Shown: piece by piece, positions 1 to 12,082 of the stretch | Position numbering within the stretch: position 1 is the first letter of the stretch | Layout: each line of letters begins with the position of its first letter | Origin: Aplectana chamaeleonis | Lineage: Eukaryota; Nematoda; Chromadorea; Rhabditida; Cosmocercidae | Length of the DNA: 64,000 bases | Reading direction: 5' to 3' | Assembly: GCA_029168955.1 (NCBI GenBank) | Contig: JAPDOI010000149.1 | Span: 735,001-799,000 of the forward strand | Notes under the pieces: model-generated | Databases searched by the model: none | Seen by the model: the letters and a program-made list of their open reading frames with translations, nothing else | Told to the model about the DNA's origin: nothing | Translations under genes and position numbers: made by a program

Positions 1-3000
1 ACACTTTCTACGAGGTCCTGCGCACTCCCACTAAGGCCGTGCGCACTTTCTATGACGTCCTGCACACTCCCACTGATGTCCGGCGCACTTTCTGTGAGGT
101 CCTGCACACTTCCACTAAGGTCCTTCACACTTCCTTTAAGGTCCTGCACACTTTCTATGACGTCCTGCACATCTTCTATGACGTCCTGCTTACTCCCACT
201 GATGTCCGGCGCACTTTCTGTGAGGTCGTGCACACTTTCTATGAGGTCCTGCACACTTCCACTAAGGTCCTGCACACTTTCTATGACGTCCTGCAAACTT
301 CCACTGATGTCCTGCACATCTTCTATGACGTCCTGCGTTTCCCCACTGATGTCCGACGCACTTTCTGTGAGGTCCTGCACACTTTCTATGAGGTCCTGCG
401 CACTTCCACTAAGGTCCTGCAGACTTTTTATGACGTGTTGTACACTCCCACTGATGTCTTTCACACTTTCTATGAGGTCCTGCACACTCCCACTAAGGTC
501 CTGCACACTTTCTATGACGTCCTGCACACTCCCACTGATGTCTTTCACACTTTCTATGAGGTCCTGCACACTCCCATCAATGTCCTGCACACTATATGAC
601 GTCCTGCACACTCCCACTGATGTGCTGCACACTTTCTATGACGTCCTGCACACTCCCACTGATGTACTGCACACTTTCTGTGAAGCCCTGCGCACTCCAA
701 CTGATGTCCTGCACACTTTCTATGAGGTCCTGCAGACTCCCACTCATGTCCTGCACACTTTCTACGAGGTCCTGCAAACTCCCACTGATGTCCTGCACAT
801 CTTCTATGACGTCGTGCACACTCCCACTGATGTCCGGCGCACTTCCACTAAGGTCCTGCACACTTCCTTTAAGGTCCTGCACACTCCCACTGATGTCTTT
901 CACACTTTCTATGAGGTCCTGCACACTCCCATCAATGTCCTGCACACTTTATATGACGTCCTGCACACTCCCACTGATGTGCTGCACACTTTCTACGAGG
1001 TCCTGCGCACTCCAACTGATGTCCTGCACACTTTCTATGAGGTCCTGCAGACTCCCACTCATGTCCTGCACACTTTCTACGAGGTCCTGCAAACTCCCAC
1101 TGATGTCCTGCACATCTTCTATGACGTCGTGCACACTCCCACTGATGTCCGGCGCACTTCCACTCAAGGTCCTGCACACTTCCTTTAAGGTCCTGCACAC
1201 TCCCACTGATGTCTTTCACACTTTCTATGAGGTCCTGCACACTCCCATCAATGTCCTGCACACTTTATATGACGTCCTGCACACTCCCACTGATGTACTG
1301 CATACTTTCTGTGAAGTCCTGCGCACTCCAACTGATGTCCTGCACACTTTCTATGAGGTCCTGCAGACTCCCACTCATGTCCTGCACACTTTCTACGAGG
1401 TCCTGCAAACTCCCACTGATGTCCTGCACATCTTCTATGACGTCCTGCACACTCCCACTGATGTCCGGCGCACTTTCTGTGAGGTCCTGCACACTTTCTA
1501 TGACGTTATGCACATCTTCTATGACGTCCTGCACACTCCCACTGATGTCCGGCGCACTTTCTGTGAGGTCCTGCACACTTTTTATGAGGTCCTGCACACT
1601 TCCACTAAGGTCCTGCACACTTTCTATGACGTCCTGCAAACTTCCACTGATGTCCTGCACATCTTCTATGACGTCCTGCGCACTCGCACTGATGTCCGAC
1701 GCACTTTCTGTGAGGTCCTGCACACTTTCTATGAGGTCCTGCACACTTCCACTAAGGTCCTGCACACTTCCACTAAGCTCCTGCAGACTTTTTATGACGT
1801 CTTGTACACTCCCACTGATGTCTTTCACACTTTCTATGAGGTCCTGCACACTCCCACTAAGGTCCTGCACACTTTCTATGACGTCCTGCACACTCCCACT
1901 GATGTCTTTCACACTTTCTATGAGGTCCTGCACACTCCCATCAATGTCCTGCACACTTTATATGACGTCCTGCACACTCCCACTGATGTGCTGCACACTT
2001 TCTATGACGTCCTGCAAACTCCCACTGATGTGCTGCACATCTTCTATGACGTCCTGCACACTCCCACGGATGTACTGCACACTTTCTGTGAGGTCCTGCG
2101 CACTCTAACTAATGTCCTGCACACTTTCTATGAGGTGCTGCACACTCCCATCAATGTCCTGCACACTTTCTATGACGTCCTGCACACTCCCACGGATGTA
2201 CTGCACACTTTCTGTGAGGTCCTGCGCACTCTAACTAATGTCCTGCACACTTTCTATGAGGTGCTGCACACTCCCATCAATGTCCTGCACACTTTCTATG
2301 ACGTCCTGCACACTCCCACTGATGTCTTTCACACTTTCTATGAGGTCCTGCACACTCCCATCAATGTCCTGCACACTTTATATGACGTCCTGCACACTCC
2401 CACTGATGTGCTGCACACTTTCTATGACGTCCTGCACACTCCCACTGACGTACTGCACACTTTCTGTGAAGTCCTGCGCACTCCAACTGATGTCCTGCAC
2501 ACTTTCTATGAGGTCCTGCAGACTCCCACTCATGTCCTGCACACTGTCTACGAGGTCCTGCACACTCCCACTGATGTCCGGCGCACTTTCTGTGAGGTCC
2601 TGCACACTTCCACTAAGGTCCTGCACACTTCCTTTAAGGTCCTGCACACTTTCTATGACGTCCTGCACATCTTCTATGACGTCCTGCACACTCCCACTGA
2701 TGTCCGGCGCACTTTCTGTGAGGTCCTGCACACTTTCTATGAGGTCCTGCACACTTCCACTAAGGTCCTGCACACTTTCTATGACGTCCTGCAAACTTCC
2801 ACTGATGTCCTGCACATCTTCTATGACGTCCTGCGCACTCGCACTGATGTCCGACGCACTTTCTGTGAGGTCCTGCACACTTTCTATGAGGTCCTGCACA
2901 CTTCCACTAAGGTCCTGCAGACTTTTTATGACGTCTTGTACACTCCCACTGATGTCTTTCACACTTTCTATGAGGTCCTGCACACTCCCACTAAGGTCCT

Positions 3001-3464
3001 GCACACTTTCTATGACGTCCTGCACACTCCCACTGATGTCTTTCACACTTTCTATGAGGTACTGCACACTCCTATCAATGTCCTGCACACTTTATATGAC
3101 GTCCTGCACACTCCCACTGATGTGCTGCACACTTTCTATGACGTCCTGCAAACTCCCACTGATGTGCTGCACATCTTCTATGACGTCCTGCACACTCCCA
3201 CTGATGTCCGACGCACTTTCTGTGAGGTCCTGCACACTTTCTATGACGTCCTGCACACTCCCACTGATGTACTGCACACTTTCTGTGAGGTCCTGCGCAC
3301 TCCAACTAATGTCCTGCACACTTTATGTGAGGTGCTGCACACTCCCATCAATGTTCTGCACACTTTCTATGACGTCCTGCACACTCCCACTGATGTCTTT
3401 CACACTTTCTATGAGGTCCTGCACACTTCCATCAATGTCCTGCACACTTTCTATGACGTCCTGC
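1..3464. repeat. 42-bp dimeric minisatellite, type A (left segment)
   Basis: The segment is continuous tandem repeat made of two alternating 21-bp half-units, one with core CACTTTCTATGACGTCCTG and one with core CACTCCCACTGATGTCCTG. Variants (TATATGAC, CATCAATGTC, CTAAGGTCC, TCTTTCACAC) recur in blocks of several hundred bases, for example near 588, 937, 1250, 1943, 2368 and 3079. That gives an irregular higher-order structure. The array runs off the left edge of the window. Because 21 is a multiple of 3, three plus frames and one minus frame stay open for long stretches (596-3655 gives 1019 codons). These are by-products of the period rather than evidence of a gene. A one-base insertion near 1164 shifts the unit phase. 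Confidence 0.97.
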
Positions 3465-3759
3465 TGTCGCAAAGGGATTGCTCTTGCTCCAGTTCATCAC
3501 ATCATTTCTGTGGGTGTGACCCAGTACTCGGGCGGAGGCGGGGCACGCACCGAGACGACCGAGAGAGTTGCGGACTGCACAGCTTCACGAAGGGAGCAGC
3601 CTATGTGGCGCCGTTGAAGAGTGACGGTTCCTCCTTGACCGAGAGCAAAGCTTAAGTGGCATCAGACTCCTGCCTCGGTTCGTGAGTTACCTGTGTGGTA
3701 TTGTATTGTAGTGTATTTGCCAAGTGTCACCGTTAATCTATTGTAAATATTATTGTCAT
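3465..3759 (+). repeat. 5' LTR, part before the RTE insertion
   Basis: Aligns with 14241 onward of the 3' LTR. It lacks two stretches present in the 3' LTR. About 38-46 bp are missing after GAGACGACC, and this stretch contains the CCATATAAGG TATA box. About 27 bp are missing after CTCCTGCCT. Both losses lie between short direct repeats, so this LTR has lost its promoter core. Confidence 0.9.
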
Positions 3760-6700
3760 GACTTACTCGACTTAATCGGTTGGCTTTCGCCTGACGCGGT
3801 CATTCCGCATCTTCACCGAGGTGTGCCGTCCTAGTAGTCGGCCGTGTCCATTTTTCACGGTCTTCAGCCACAATTTGAACACATTCCATCCAGCTGTCAC
3901 TATTCCATTTCCTGCGAAACGAAACATCGCGCCTGAACTGTCTTTCGATGCCGAGTGACTTCAAATCCTCTTTTACCACATCCGTCCAGAACTTTCGCCT
4001 ACGCCCAGGTGGCCGTTTCCAGACAGGATTTGGAAGCATTCTTAAAGCGTGTTGTACGAGACGAACCGGCGTTTTTCTTAGTATATGCCCGAGCAGTCGA
4101 AGTCGACTTTCCATTGCTGCTCGAGGTGGGGTTAGGAGATGCTGGCACCTCCCTCGTGTCAAGCGTTGATGTACTGCGTCGATTTCCTTGTAAAGGTCTT
4201 CGTTATGGCATACACGCGGCCAGAAATATCCAAGCAAACGCCTAAAAAGCTTCCTCTCCGTGCAATCCAACCTTTCCATCTGCGTCTTCGGTGCTGCCCA
4301 CGTCTCCGATCCGTACATCATGATAGGGTGAATAGCGGATAGGTAGACGCGCAACTTGACTTCCTTCGCGATTGTGGTAGACCACAAACACTTGGTTAGA
4401 GAATTAAATGCAGACGTAGCTTTCGCACATCGTTGTCGAATATCCGCTGCATAACTACCATCGTTCTTCAGCAAACAGCCCAAATATCAGAAATCGTCCA
4501 CCAGTTCGATACGTTGTCCGTCCACACAAACTCCCGTTGAAGGCCTCTGAGAGACCCACATCTGCTTGCATTTGTCGGGACGAAGACGAAGTCCATAGGC
4601 TGCGGCATACTTCAAAACGAGGTTTACAATCCTTCGCAGTTTTGCGTTGTTTTCAGCGAATAACACAATGTCGTCGGCGTACTCCAGGTCGACAAGGGAG
4701 CGTCCTGATGGTGTTAGGATCACATCCGCAGGAAACTGTTCTGCAACTCTACGCATGATGTCATCAACGGCGAAGTTGAAAAGAAAAGGTCCTGCAACGG
4801 CTCCTTGCCTTACTCCTGTTTTCACCTCGAAAGCTGACGTAAATCCGACAGGTGTACGAACTGCTGCTGTTGTTCCTTTGTTCATGTCCTCGATTAACCG
4901 AACATACTTTTCCGGGACTCCATCTGCTCGCAGAGCATTGAGCAATCGGTCACGATGAGGAGAGTCGAACGCGGCTTCAAAGTCCAAAAAAGCAAGCTGT
5001 AATAGCTTCGAATACCGCTGCCACGATTCAATTACTCTTCTCACGACGAACACTTGGTCGATGGTCGATCTTCCAGGTCGAAAACCAGCTTGCTCATCTC
5101 TGGTCGTTCTTTCACGATGTTTGATAAGTCGCTCGAGAATGATACGTTCTAAAACCTTGTACATGACACGAAGTAGAGAGATTCCTCTGTAGTTCTTAGG
5201 ATCCGTGACGGATAGCTTCTTGTGAAGAGGTACGATGATCGCATGTCTCCACGAATCGGGTGTCCTTTCGCTCATCCATATGGTACGGATGGTGTTGGTC
5301 ATTTCACGAATCCCAAACGGAGGAAGAGCTTTCAGCATTTTAGCAGTGATGTTGTCATCTCCACCTGCCTTTCCATTCTTCATTTTCCGGACACAATCCA
5401 AAACTTCAGACTCAGTCGGTGGTTCCTCATTGACATCGTAATGTGCTCTCTGAACATGCGGGAGCTCAGGTACTGATGACGCTGGACGATTCAGTAGTGA
5501 ACTGAAGTAATCCTTCCATATTGGCAGCGTCGCATCACCAACTACAACTCCATTGGTAGTGTTCAAGACAGGAGAACATCTCTTCATCTTCCCGCTATAC
5601 TGTCGCAGCAACGTGTAGGCTTTCCTCGGATTCTTCTCCTCCCAAGCCTTCTCGAACTCCTTAGCTCTACACGTCCACTCTCGTTCGCGGTCACTTTGAA
5701 GCTGCCGACGCAACTTCCTCCTTAGACGCTTCTCCTCCACGAAGTTTCCTGCAGTTCGGAGAGCACATACTCTGTTGTAGGTAGATGTTGTTTCTTCTGA
5801 GACGTAGGCGAACTTCTTCTTAGGCTGTACAACCGGGAGTGCTTCTTTCGAAGCGTCCTGGATGCACTTCACAAAAGAATCCGCGTCGCAAAGTTTCTTC
5901 TTAGTCCGTACTCCGATGTGAATAGAAACGCGTTGTCGAAAATTCCTTCTACACTCTTCATCTCTGAGACTTGTCATGTCAATCCTCTGAAGAGGCTGAG
6001 CCCCTCGCTTCCTCTTATGAATCCTCGCAGTGAAGTTCAACAGAACAGGGCGGTGATCCGAATCGAATGCGACATCCCACACAGCTATAGATCTTCGAAT
6101 GTCCGATACTGGAATATTCCTCGTCAGGACATAGTCAAGCTGTAGTTTCAAAGTTGTCATCTTCCGCTTCCGCTGCTCTTCTGGAGATAGCTGGGTTGGT
6201 CCCTGCCACGTAAGCTGATGGCGGCGATGATTCCTCTTGAATGTCGATGCAATAATCAGACCACTGCGTTCACAAAAGTCGACAAGGCGGTAGCCATTGT
6301 CCGATGTTTGCTCCAACGGGTAGAACCATTTACCGAGTACTTCGGATTCCTGGTCAAGTCCCATCTTCGCATTTGCGTCAATCCCCACGACAACAGCATG
6401 CTGACAAGGCATCCTGGCCAGCAACGTATTGAGTTCCTCATAAAACGCATCCTTCGAGTTGTCTTCGGCGGTTTCAGTGGGCGCATGAGCACTCGCTATC
6501 CACAGATTGAATCCTCTGTGATCGCGCAGTCGTACGAATGCATTCCGGCACGACGTTTAGCCGAACTCCTTGACCATACCATTGAAATCCTTCCTTACAG
6601 CTATTGCACAGCCTCCCACTCTCCTATCGTCAGCGTTACCGCAGTAGATGGTGTACTCTCCGACGCTGATGACGGGTCTATCCTTGAGGCGGGTTTCCTG

Positions 6701-7037
6701 CAAAGCAGCAAACGGTGCATGGAAATAGCTCAGAAGTCTGGATAGCGCAGTTTTTTGGATATCACTCGACAGCGATCGACAGTTCAGGGTGGCGAAACTG
6801 TGGCTTGTGACCAAAGACTCCATGAACTCCCTAGGTACGGATCCTAAGGTGTTATGGACCAGAGGCCTTGGTGTGCCGGACGGCGACACCTTTATGCAAT
6901 GTGCGGGATACTTTCGCGATATTTTTGTGCACGCTATATCGCTCGAACGTTCCCTGTGTACACTCAAACGTCTGCTGGGTTCAGTAGAAGCAGGGGCACC
7001 AACGAGCAGGTATCAACAGACTTGTATACACACCCCC
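3760..7037 (-). mobile_element. RTE-type non-LTR retrotransposon, copy 1, inserted in the 5' LTR
   Basis: On the minus strand the element runs from GGGGGTGTGTATAC (its 5' end, near 7037) to a 3' tail of AAGTCGAGTAAGTC repeats at 3760. Target duplications ATTATTGTCAT lie at 3749-3759 and 7038-7048 and restore the LTR sequence exactly. The length of about 3.28 kb with one ORF holding an apurinic-type endonuclease and a reverse transcriptase, and a short-repeat 3' tail instead of poly(A), fits the RTE clade. It is essentially full length compared with the copy at 52663-55946. Confidence 0.93.
3800..6967 (-). pseudogene. RTE endonuclease-reverse transcriptase ORF, two nonsense mutations
   Basis: Read from 6967 downward in one frame. 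The first 400 nt give the endonuclease N-terminus (ATLNCRSLSSD, then AALQET with the catalytic Glu). The frame then continues through GIDANAKMG and the SDHRPVLL C-terminal endonuclease motif. The reverse transcriptase domain has YRGISLL, QAGFRPGRST, FLDFEAAFD and the catalytic YADD box, followed by a basic C-terminal segment ending TAHLGEDAE. Two in-frame stops interrupt it: TAA at 6557-6559 (where copy 3 has TCA) and TGA at 4487-4489 (where copy 3 has TGT). No frameshift separates them, so this copy is close to intact. It encodes the enzyme for target-primed reverse transcription. It is read against the direction of the host LTR element. Confidence 0.92.
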
Positions 7038-7161
7038 ATTATTGTCATAAACAAGTATTCAACCGTCTCCTGTGCTGTGACAGCGGTTTGATCTCACGAT
7101 ATCTCGAAACAGCTTGGTCCGGTCATCTCATACCCCTAGACCCAGCCATACCACCGGCTCA
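7038..7161 (+). repeat. 5' LTR, part after the RTE insertion
   Basis: Continues the LTR from the second copy of ATTATTGTCAT and matches 14590-14714 of the 3' LTR, through the shared stretch GGTCCGGTCATCTCATACCC. It ends GGCTCA where the 3' LTR ends AGCACA. The two LTRs agree up to this point and diverge immediately after, which fixes the boundary. Confidence 0.88.
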
Positions 7162-7175
7162 TGGGAGCCGAACCT
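7162..7175 (+). other. Candidate primer-binding site
   Basis: Directly after the LTR the sequence is TGGGAGCCGAACC. It starts with TGG, as expected for pairing to a tRNA 3' CCA end. I cannot name the tRNA with confidence. Confidence 0.45.
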
Positions 7176-7713
7176 TTTTGGAATTGAGATATCATTGATC
7201 GACCGGCGTACAGCCAAGGTCAGGATTTCGCAACACGAAAGTGCAGATTTGAGAGTGCTCGCTATACTTGTTCCAAATGAAATTCATTTCGAATATCCGA
7301 CTTTTCGACTATAGTCGGATATCGCACTTTTTCGAATATTCGACTTTTCGACTGTAGTCGGATATCGCCCTTTTTCGAATATTCGACTTTTCGACTATAG
7401 TCGGATATCGCACTTTTTTGAATATTCGACTTTTCGACTATAGTCGGATATCGCACTTTTTCGAATATTCGACTTTTCGACTGTAGTCGGATATCGCACT
7501 TTTTCGAATATTCGGCTTTTCGACAGTAGTCGGATATGAGACTTTTTCGCATATTCGACTTTTCGAATAAAAAGTCGACTTTTTTATCCGACTATGAAAA
7601 TAATTGGTGCAAGTAACTGTTTTTTTCACATGGAAACGCGTCGATTTCTCACCATCCACTCGCGGGCGTTCTGACAGATTAAAGCATCACTTTTCAAACC
7701 AAAATCAGACCGA

Positions 7714-8540
7714 TACTCAGACACGCTGACGTTTGTTCAGCGGGGTAAAAAGGCTTGTCGGTGCGACGGCGGGAGCCAACATGGGGAGGAGTCGAATTGT
7801 CGGTTGTACCGCAGATAGAGAGAAATTCAATTCACGGAGACGGTTATTTGGCGGCGGAAAAGGGGTTGAAGGTGCAACGGCGGGGACGTGCTCTACCGTC
7901 AAATGTGTGACACGTTCCGCAACTCGGACCAAAAAAAGATGGGTGCGCCGGCATCAACATGTTTAGACAAAAGTATTAACATTGATAGGGGTATAAAAGG
8001 CTCCTCATCTCACCGTGAGCCTCAGTCAGCTTTTCGGAGCCGGACCTGGAAGGTGACCTCGAGTCACCTCGAGTCACCTTCCGGAAGATCCACCGGATAC
8101 CGGAGGATAATTTTTGTCGCAAAGGAGAGGGATATCCCCACGGCTCGGGGGGGGGGGGGTGGTACCCAACTGTAGGGCCATCTCCCCATGGTCCGCAGTA
8201 GGGTGCACCCCACCGTGGACCGTGGGATCACCTCTTTTGTGGGGACCCCAATAGGGACTTCCCCGGGGTCCCCTCTGCGAACCCGGGAATACCCAGGATG
8301 TATTAGAAAGCGCGTGACCGGAAATCTGGTTTGGTTGTACCGCGGTGTGATATCGGTTGAATGGCGGTGGAAGATCGGTTGTCCAGCAGATGCCCCAGCC
8401 GATCAACCGACGTTCCCCCGCCGAGTAACCGCCCATGAGTCTGTGCGGTTGTACGGAGGAAGAGTATCGGTTATACGCTGGATGACCAGGGAGGGGCAAC
8501 CGACATTCCCCCGCGGAATAACCGCTCCCATGCCTGAGTA
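7714..8540 (+). mobile_element. CTCAG-type inverted-repeat element with TATA core, copy at 8 kb
   Basis: Bounded by TACTCAGAC at 7714 and GCCTGAGTA at 8540. Subterminal repeats contain GGTGCGACGGCGGGAGC (7760) and GGTGCAACGGCGGGGACG (7870) on the left. The right arm carries inverted CAACCGACGTTCCCCCGCC at 8404 and CAACCGACATTCCCCCGCG near 8500. The core reads, left to right: GTATAAAAGG, an arm-loop-arm GGAAGGTGAC...GTCACCTTCC (8050-8082), GGATAATTTTTGTCGC (8106-8121), CCCCACGGCTC plus a run of 13 G (8147-8159), and a hairpin around GGTCC...GGACC (8190-8225). The core is close to that of the copy at 52.3-52.6 kb. No protein is apparent. Confidence 0.7.
7992..7998 (+). promoter_or_regulatory. 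TATA box of the CTCAG-element core
   Basis: TATAAAA followed by GGC, preceded by ACATGTTTAGACAAAAGTAT at 7959. The same upstream and TATA sequence recurs inverted at 52.60-52.65 kb, so this is a conserved part of the element. Confidence 0.5.
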
Positions 8541-10740
8541 TGGCTGCTTGGCGGATGTTTAGGCGTGCCTTATAGTATTTGCCACAGGTTTCGTGGTAAG
8601 AGCTTATATCTGGCGGAGTTTCCGTAGCTCTATGCTGCTAGCGTGCTATATTCTTCAATTTAGATGTGAAAAAGGCAGTTCGCAATGAATAAAGTGTGCC
8701 CAAATGGAAATGGCGGCCCACGCCGCCGGCGTGCTTGGCAGGCGGCCGTCGCATCTGCCGCCCTCGGACGAGTGTTGGATTTCAACGACGGCCGTCCCCT
8801 CTCCCACCGTCTGCAGAGCAGATTGATCGGCGCAGTGCTTGCTGCCAGCCGGTGCCGGCCCCGTTCGTAGTCGATGGCGGTGGGGACTTTTCGCATGCTC
8901 GTCCGAGAGCGGCGAACGCGACGGCCGCGAGCCAAGCGCGCCGGCCGCATGGGCCGCCAATCTCATTCGGACGCACCTTACGTTCGCCGATCAGTCAGAG
9001 CTGTCCGATTTTCTTGTAAAGAAATTAGGTTGATCCTATATGTAACCTTGTTTTTGAAGTTGATTATTGCGGTAGAGAGCCTATCACATTCTGATTTGCT
9101 ATGAAATGTCACATATTCAGAGTTCTACTACCGTGAAGACAAGAGCCTCTACAAGTTTCAAAAAAGTTGCTAAAAATAATTCTTCCTGGGAGAATCTGCT
9201 CTCTGCCGACGGGTTGCGAAATGCCTCACACGAGTACATTAGATTCCCGGGGCTTTGGAGGTATCTCGTCTAAATTTATCGCGAGAATTGACATAAACTA
9301 CGGACATATTAGCCCCAGTTGGTAGAATTTTAGCTACGTCACCTTCGAAAACTACGGAAATTCTTGCCGAGAATGCGGGAAAAAGGGTGGAAGATTCTCG
9401 CCTTGATCGATCCACCCTGTCCTGATCAGTACTGTAGGGCGATCTCCGCTGCGATCGACCGCACTGCCGTTTCTTCCCACGGCCTGCAGCGTCCCCGCGG
9501 TCAAATGTATCGTTGGCACGGTCTTCCAGAGAGCGGTTCGGGGTCACCCTCCACGATCAGCTACGGAGTATCGAGTAATCGATTCGCGAGAGGACTGGAC
9601 CAGCACTACGAACGACATCCATGCGTTCAGCGTAGCCAACGCGGGATGAGATCGCTGTTCAACATAGGCTGTCGCTAAACCCATAACATGGTTGAGCAGG
9701 CCGTTGCGGCCGGTGACCAAAATTTTACGACCCCTCTGTGGACCAAAATTTTAACAACCCCCCCCCCCTTCTTGGGATGAAAAAAATTTCACGACCAAAA
9801 TCGTGGCCCCTATAATTAGTACTAAATCTCTTTAATTTGACATATTGAAGTCCACATAACTCGCTTCCTTCGCAGAATTATTCCTTTTTTAAGCCAATCC
9901 TCGTTGGGACCGGCGTTGAGCCACAGATACAACCCGGGGGTTACCGACGCAACGGTTATTTTTCATGGATAAAATTGAAAAAAAAAAGAATTTACTTACC
10001 ACTTACTAACTACGCGACTTACTACTCCTACCTCATTCTACCTTTCCAAGTGGTTGGAAGATAAACGCCATTTTTCCCAAAAATTTTACGAGCCCACCCC
10101 CCTCAAATTTTCATTTTTGTTCAAAAATTACCGGAATTTCTACGACCTCCCCCGTTGCGACCTGTCGCAAGCCTGCCCAACCCTGACCCATAATTTCTCG
10201 CAACAATTAAGGCGAGAAGCGAGAATTCACGGGCTTAGCGACAGCGAGATCAAAATAGAGAATTTCGCCTTTGTTTTTGCGTGGAGTATGCTCAGAGCTT
10301 GCACCCTTACACCTCTGATGCAGTAGAAGCGGGCTTTAGCGAGCGTCGCGAGGACCCAAAAATTCCTGCACTACGGAATTAGAGAGCGTAACAGGCCGCT
10401 CCCTTGAAGACACTTTGCTACCCATGGGCAGAGTTTTGAGCTGTTGAATACGAAAGGAAAACTTGACAGACGCACAGAAGGGTGCCCACAACGATCCATT
10501 GGTCGCACGAAAATATGTATGGTGCCTCTATAGTCTGGACACGCACCGTAGTCGTCCAACAAATAGCAGAAGTCTGTCAGCAACATCAATAAGGTTTCTT
10601 AAAAAAACGCTCCCATCTGACCTATGTACACCCAAAAAGCTTCTTCCAAAAGCAAATATAAATAAAAATTGTGTTTAAATAATAACTAAAATCAAATAAA
10701 GATTCCCGGATGAGCGTAATTATTTTCGAGGAGTGTGCTT
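8541..10740. other. Non-coding DNA inside the nested elements
   Basis: I see no supported gene. At 8699-8775 and 8895-8985 there are GC-rich inverted arms (GGCGGCCCACGCCGCCGGCG against GGCGGCCCATGCGGCCGGCG on the other strand) separated by about 115 bp, probably another inverted-repeat element. At 9690-9810 a dispersed motif (GTTGAGCAGGCCGTTGCGG, then GACCAAAATTTTACGACC) matches copies near 49.6 and 51.2 kb. All open frames are short and have no recognisable domain. Confidence 0.6.
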
Positions 10741-11493
10741 GACAAGCAGTTTTTTGTAGTGAGGTTGTAAGATCCGACTTTGCGACAATATTCGGATTTT
10801 GAACTATTCGAATATCCGACGTTTCGACTGCAGTCGGATATAACCCTTTCGAATATTCGACTTTTCGACGGTAGTCGGATATCGCACTTTTTCGAATATT
10901 CGACTTTTCGACTGTAGTCGGATATCGGACTTTTTCGAACATTCGACTTTTCGACTGTAGTCGGATATCGCACTTTTTCGAATATTCGACTTTTCGACTA
11001 TAGTCGGATATAGCACTTATTCGATTATCCGACTTTTCGAATGAAAAGTCGACTTTTTTATCCGACTGAAACAGTCGGATACTCATCCGATTATTCGATT
11101 CGGAACCAGTATAGTGCACGCATCTGGATCACATCCTTCGAGCCTTTGACAGTCAAGGCCAAGAGTGTGTGATTTCGCAAGACTTCTGAAAGTGCAAGGT
11201 TGGACGTGTACGTAGCCGCAATGCGTCCGCGTCGCAGCAGTGATTGAACGAGGCGTACACAGCATACGTGTTGTCAACACGTTTGAACGTGTGAGACCAA
11301 AAGGGTAAACAACTCTCTGGTTGTCTCCCTATTTCTGTGTCTCTAAACTTCGAGACCAAGTCAGGCCAGGGCAGGCCACGATCGACAACGATTGAATTCC
11401 GATTGCGACGCACGTGATTTTCACGCAGAGAATTGAGCAGTGAATCAACCCAAGTGTCTCGAGGGTGGACAAAAGAAGATGAATAATTCAAAA

Positions 11494-12082
11494 TATGGCG
11501 CAAGAAATAGAAGACGAACACATAAAGAAAGTGAAGAACTTCACAGAAGAGATGATTTAGGACGGAATAGAGCAGATCATGAAGGAACTGGAAAAGCTAC
11601 CTACGAGGTTGAGCACCGTCTTGAACGAGCGCAGAGTTTCCAAAAAGAATCGGGACGCATATGCGGAAGAGCTAGTAAGGATGCTAGCAGAGACGTGTTC
11701 GAAGCTGTGTGAGCTTAAAGAAGCAGCAAGTCTACACAAAAGATTCAGTGCAGATCTGTCTGAAACATTGAACGAGAAAAGAATAGAAACGGCAGAAGAC
11801 TGGAGAGACTATGTGTCAGTAACTTATCAAGATAGTGAATTGATCAATGATATCTGCCAGGTGCTGAACACTAACAAGGTGCAGGTTAAAACCAAGTTGC
11901 TCAATCTTATGCAAGACGCTGAAGGGACCAGAAAGGTCGAGAAGGAGATCGACTGGCAGGGTGAGCGAACACGAGACGAACATTACAGATCAGATTTTGA
12001 TTTGAATGAGATGCCAAGTTTGCAATCCAGAGGACTACTGTATCAGACGCAAGATATACCACCGACGACTGATCGTGGATAC
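11494..12082 (+). pseudogene. gag: gag, N-terminal part, with an internal stop
   Basis: ATG at 11494 opens MAQEIEDEHIKKVKNFTEEMI and runs into TAG at 11557. The same frame then continues with KELEKLPTRLSTVLNERR, giving a mostly charged, probably alpha-helical segment of about 170 residues before the MITE at 12083. The composition (Glu/Lys/Arg-rich, helical) and its position upstream of a zinc-knuckle/protease segment identify it as retrotransposon gag. There is no separate promoter here. The 5' LTR would have driven it, and that LTR has lost its TATA box. Confidence 0.7.

Larger units (their letters stand above)
7263..11113. mobile_element. hAT-like element with Y-shaped subterminal repeats, interrupted by other DNA
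   Basis: The left terminus TATACTTGTTCC at 7263 is mirrored by GGAACCAGTATA ending at 11113. Flanking 8-mers GTGCTCGC (7255-7262) and GTGCACGC (11114-11121) differ at one base, consistent with an old 8-bp target duplication. Near each end lie tandem palindromic units of about 60 bp built on TCGAATATTCGACTTTTCG and CTATAGTCGGATATCG (7290-7600 and 10795-11085). No transposase is visible. The middle (7610-10740) contains an unrelated inverted-repeat element and non-coding DNA, so the parent was probably a MITE of about 0.7 kb split by a later insertion. The small element at 12083-12402 is a relative. Confidence 0.65.

Noticed and set aside
1..3464. CRISPR array
   Set aside because: Units are contiguous with no unique spacers, half-units alternate, and the context is eukaryotic.
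596..3655. 1019-codon plus-strand frame as a giant repeat-protein gene
   Set aside because: It is a multiple-of-3 tandem repeat open in other frames and on the minus strand, with no unique N-terminal region, and it runs into LTR sequence before stopping.
8100..8175. Conserved reading frame in the CTCAG core (EDNFCR...HGSGGGG)
   Set aside because: Shared with the 52-kb copy because the DNA is similar. It is not kept in the 31- and 58-kb copies, and poly-Gly comes from the G tract.
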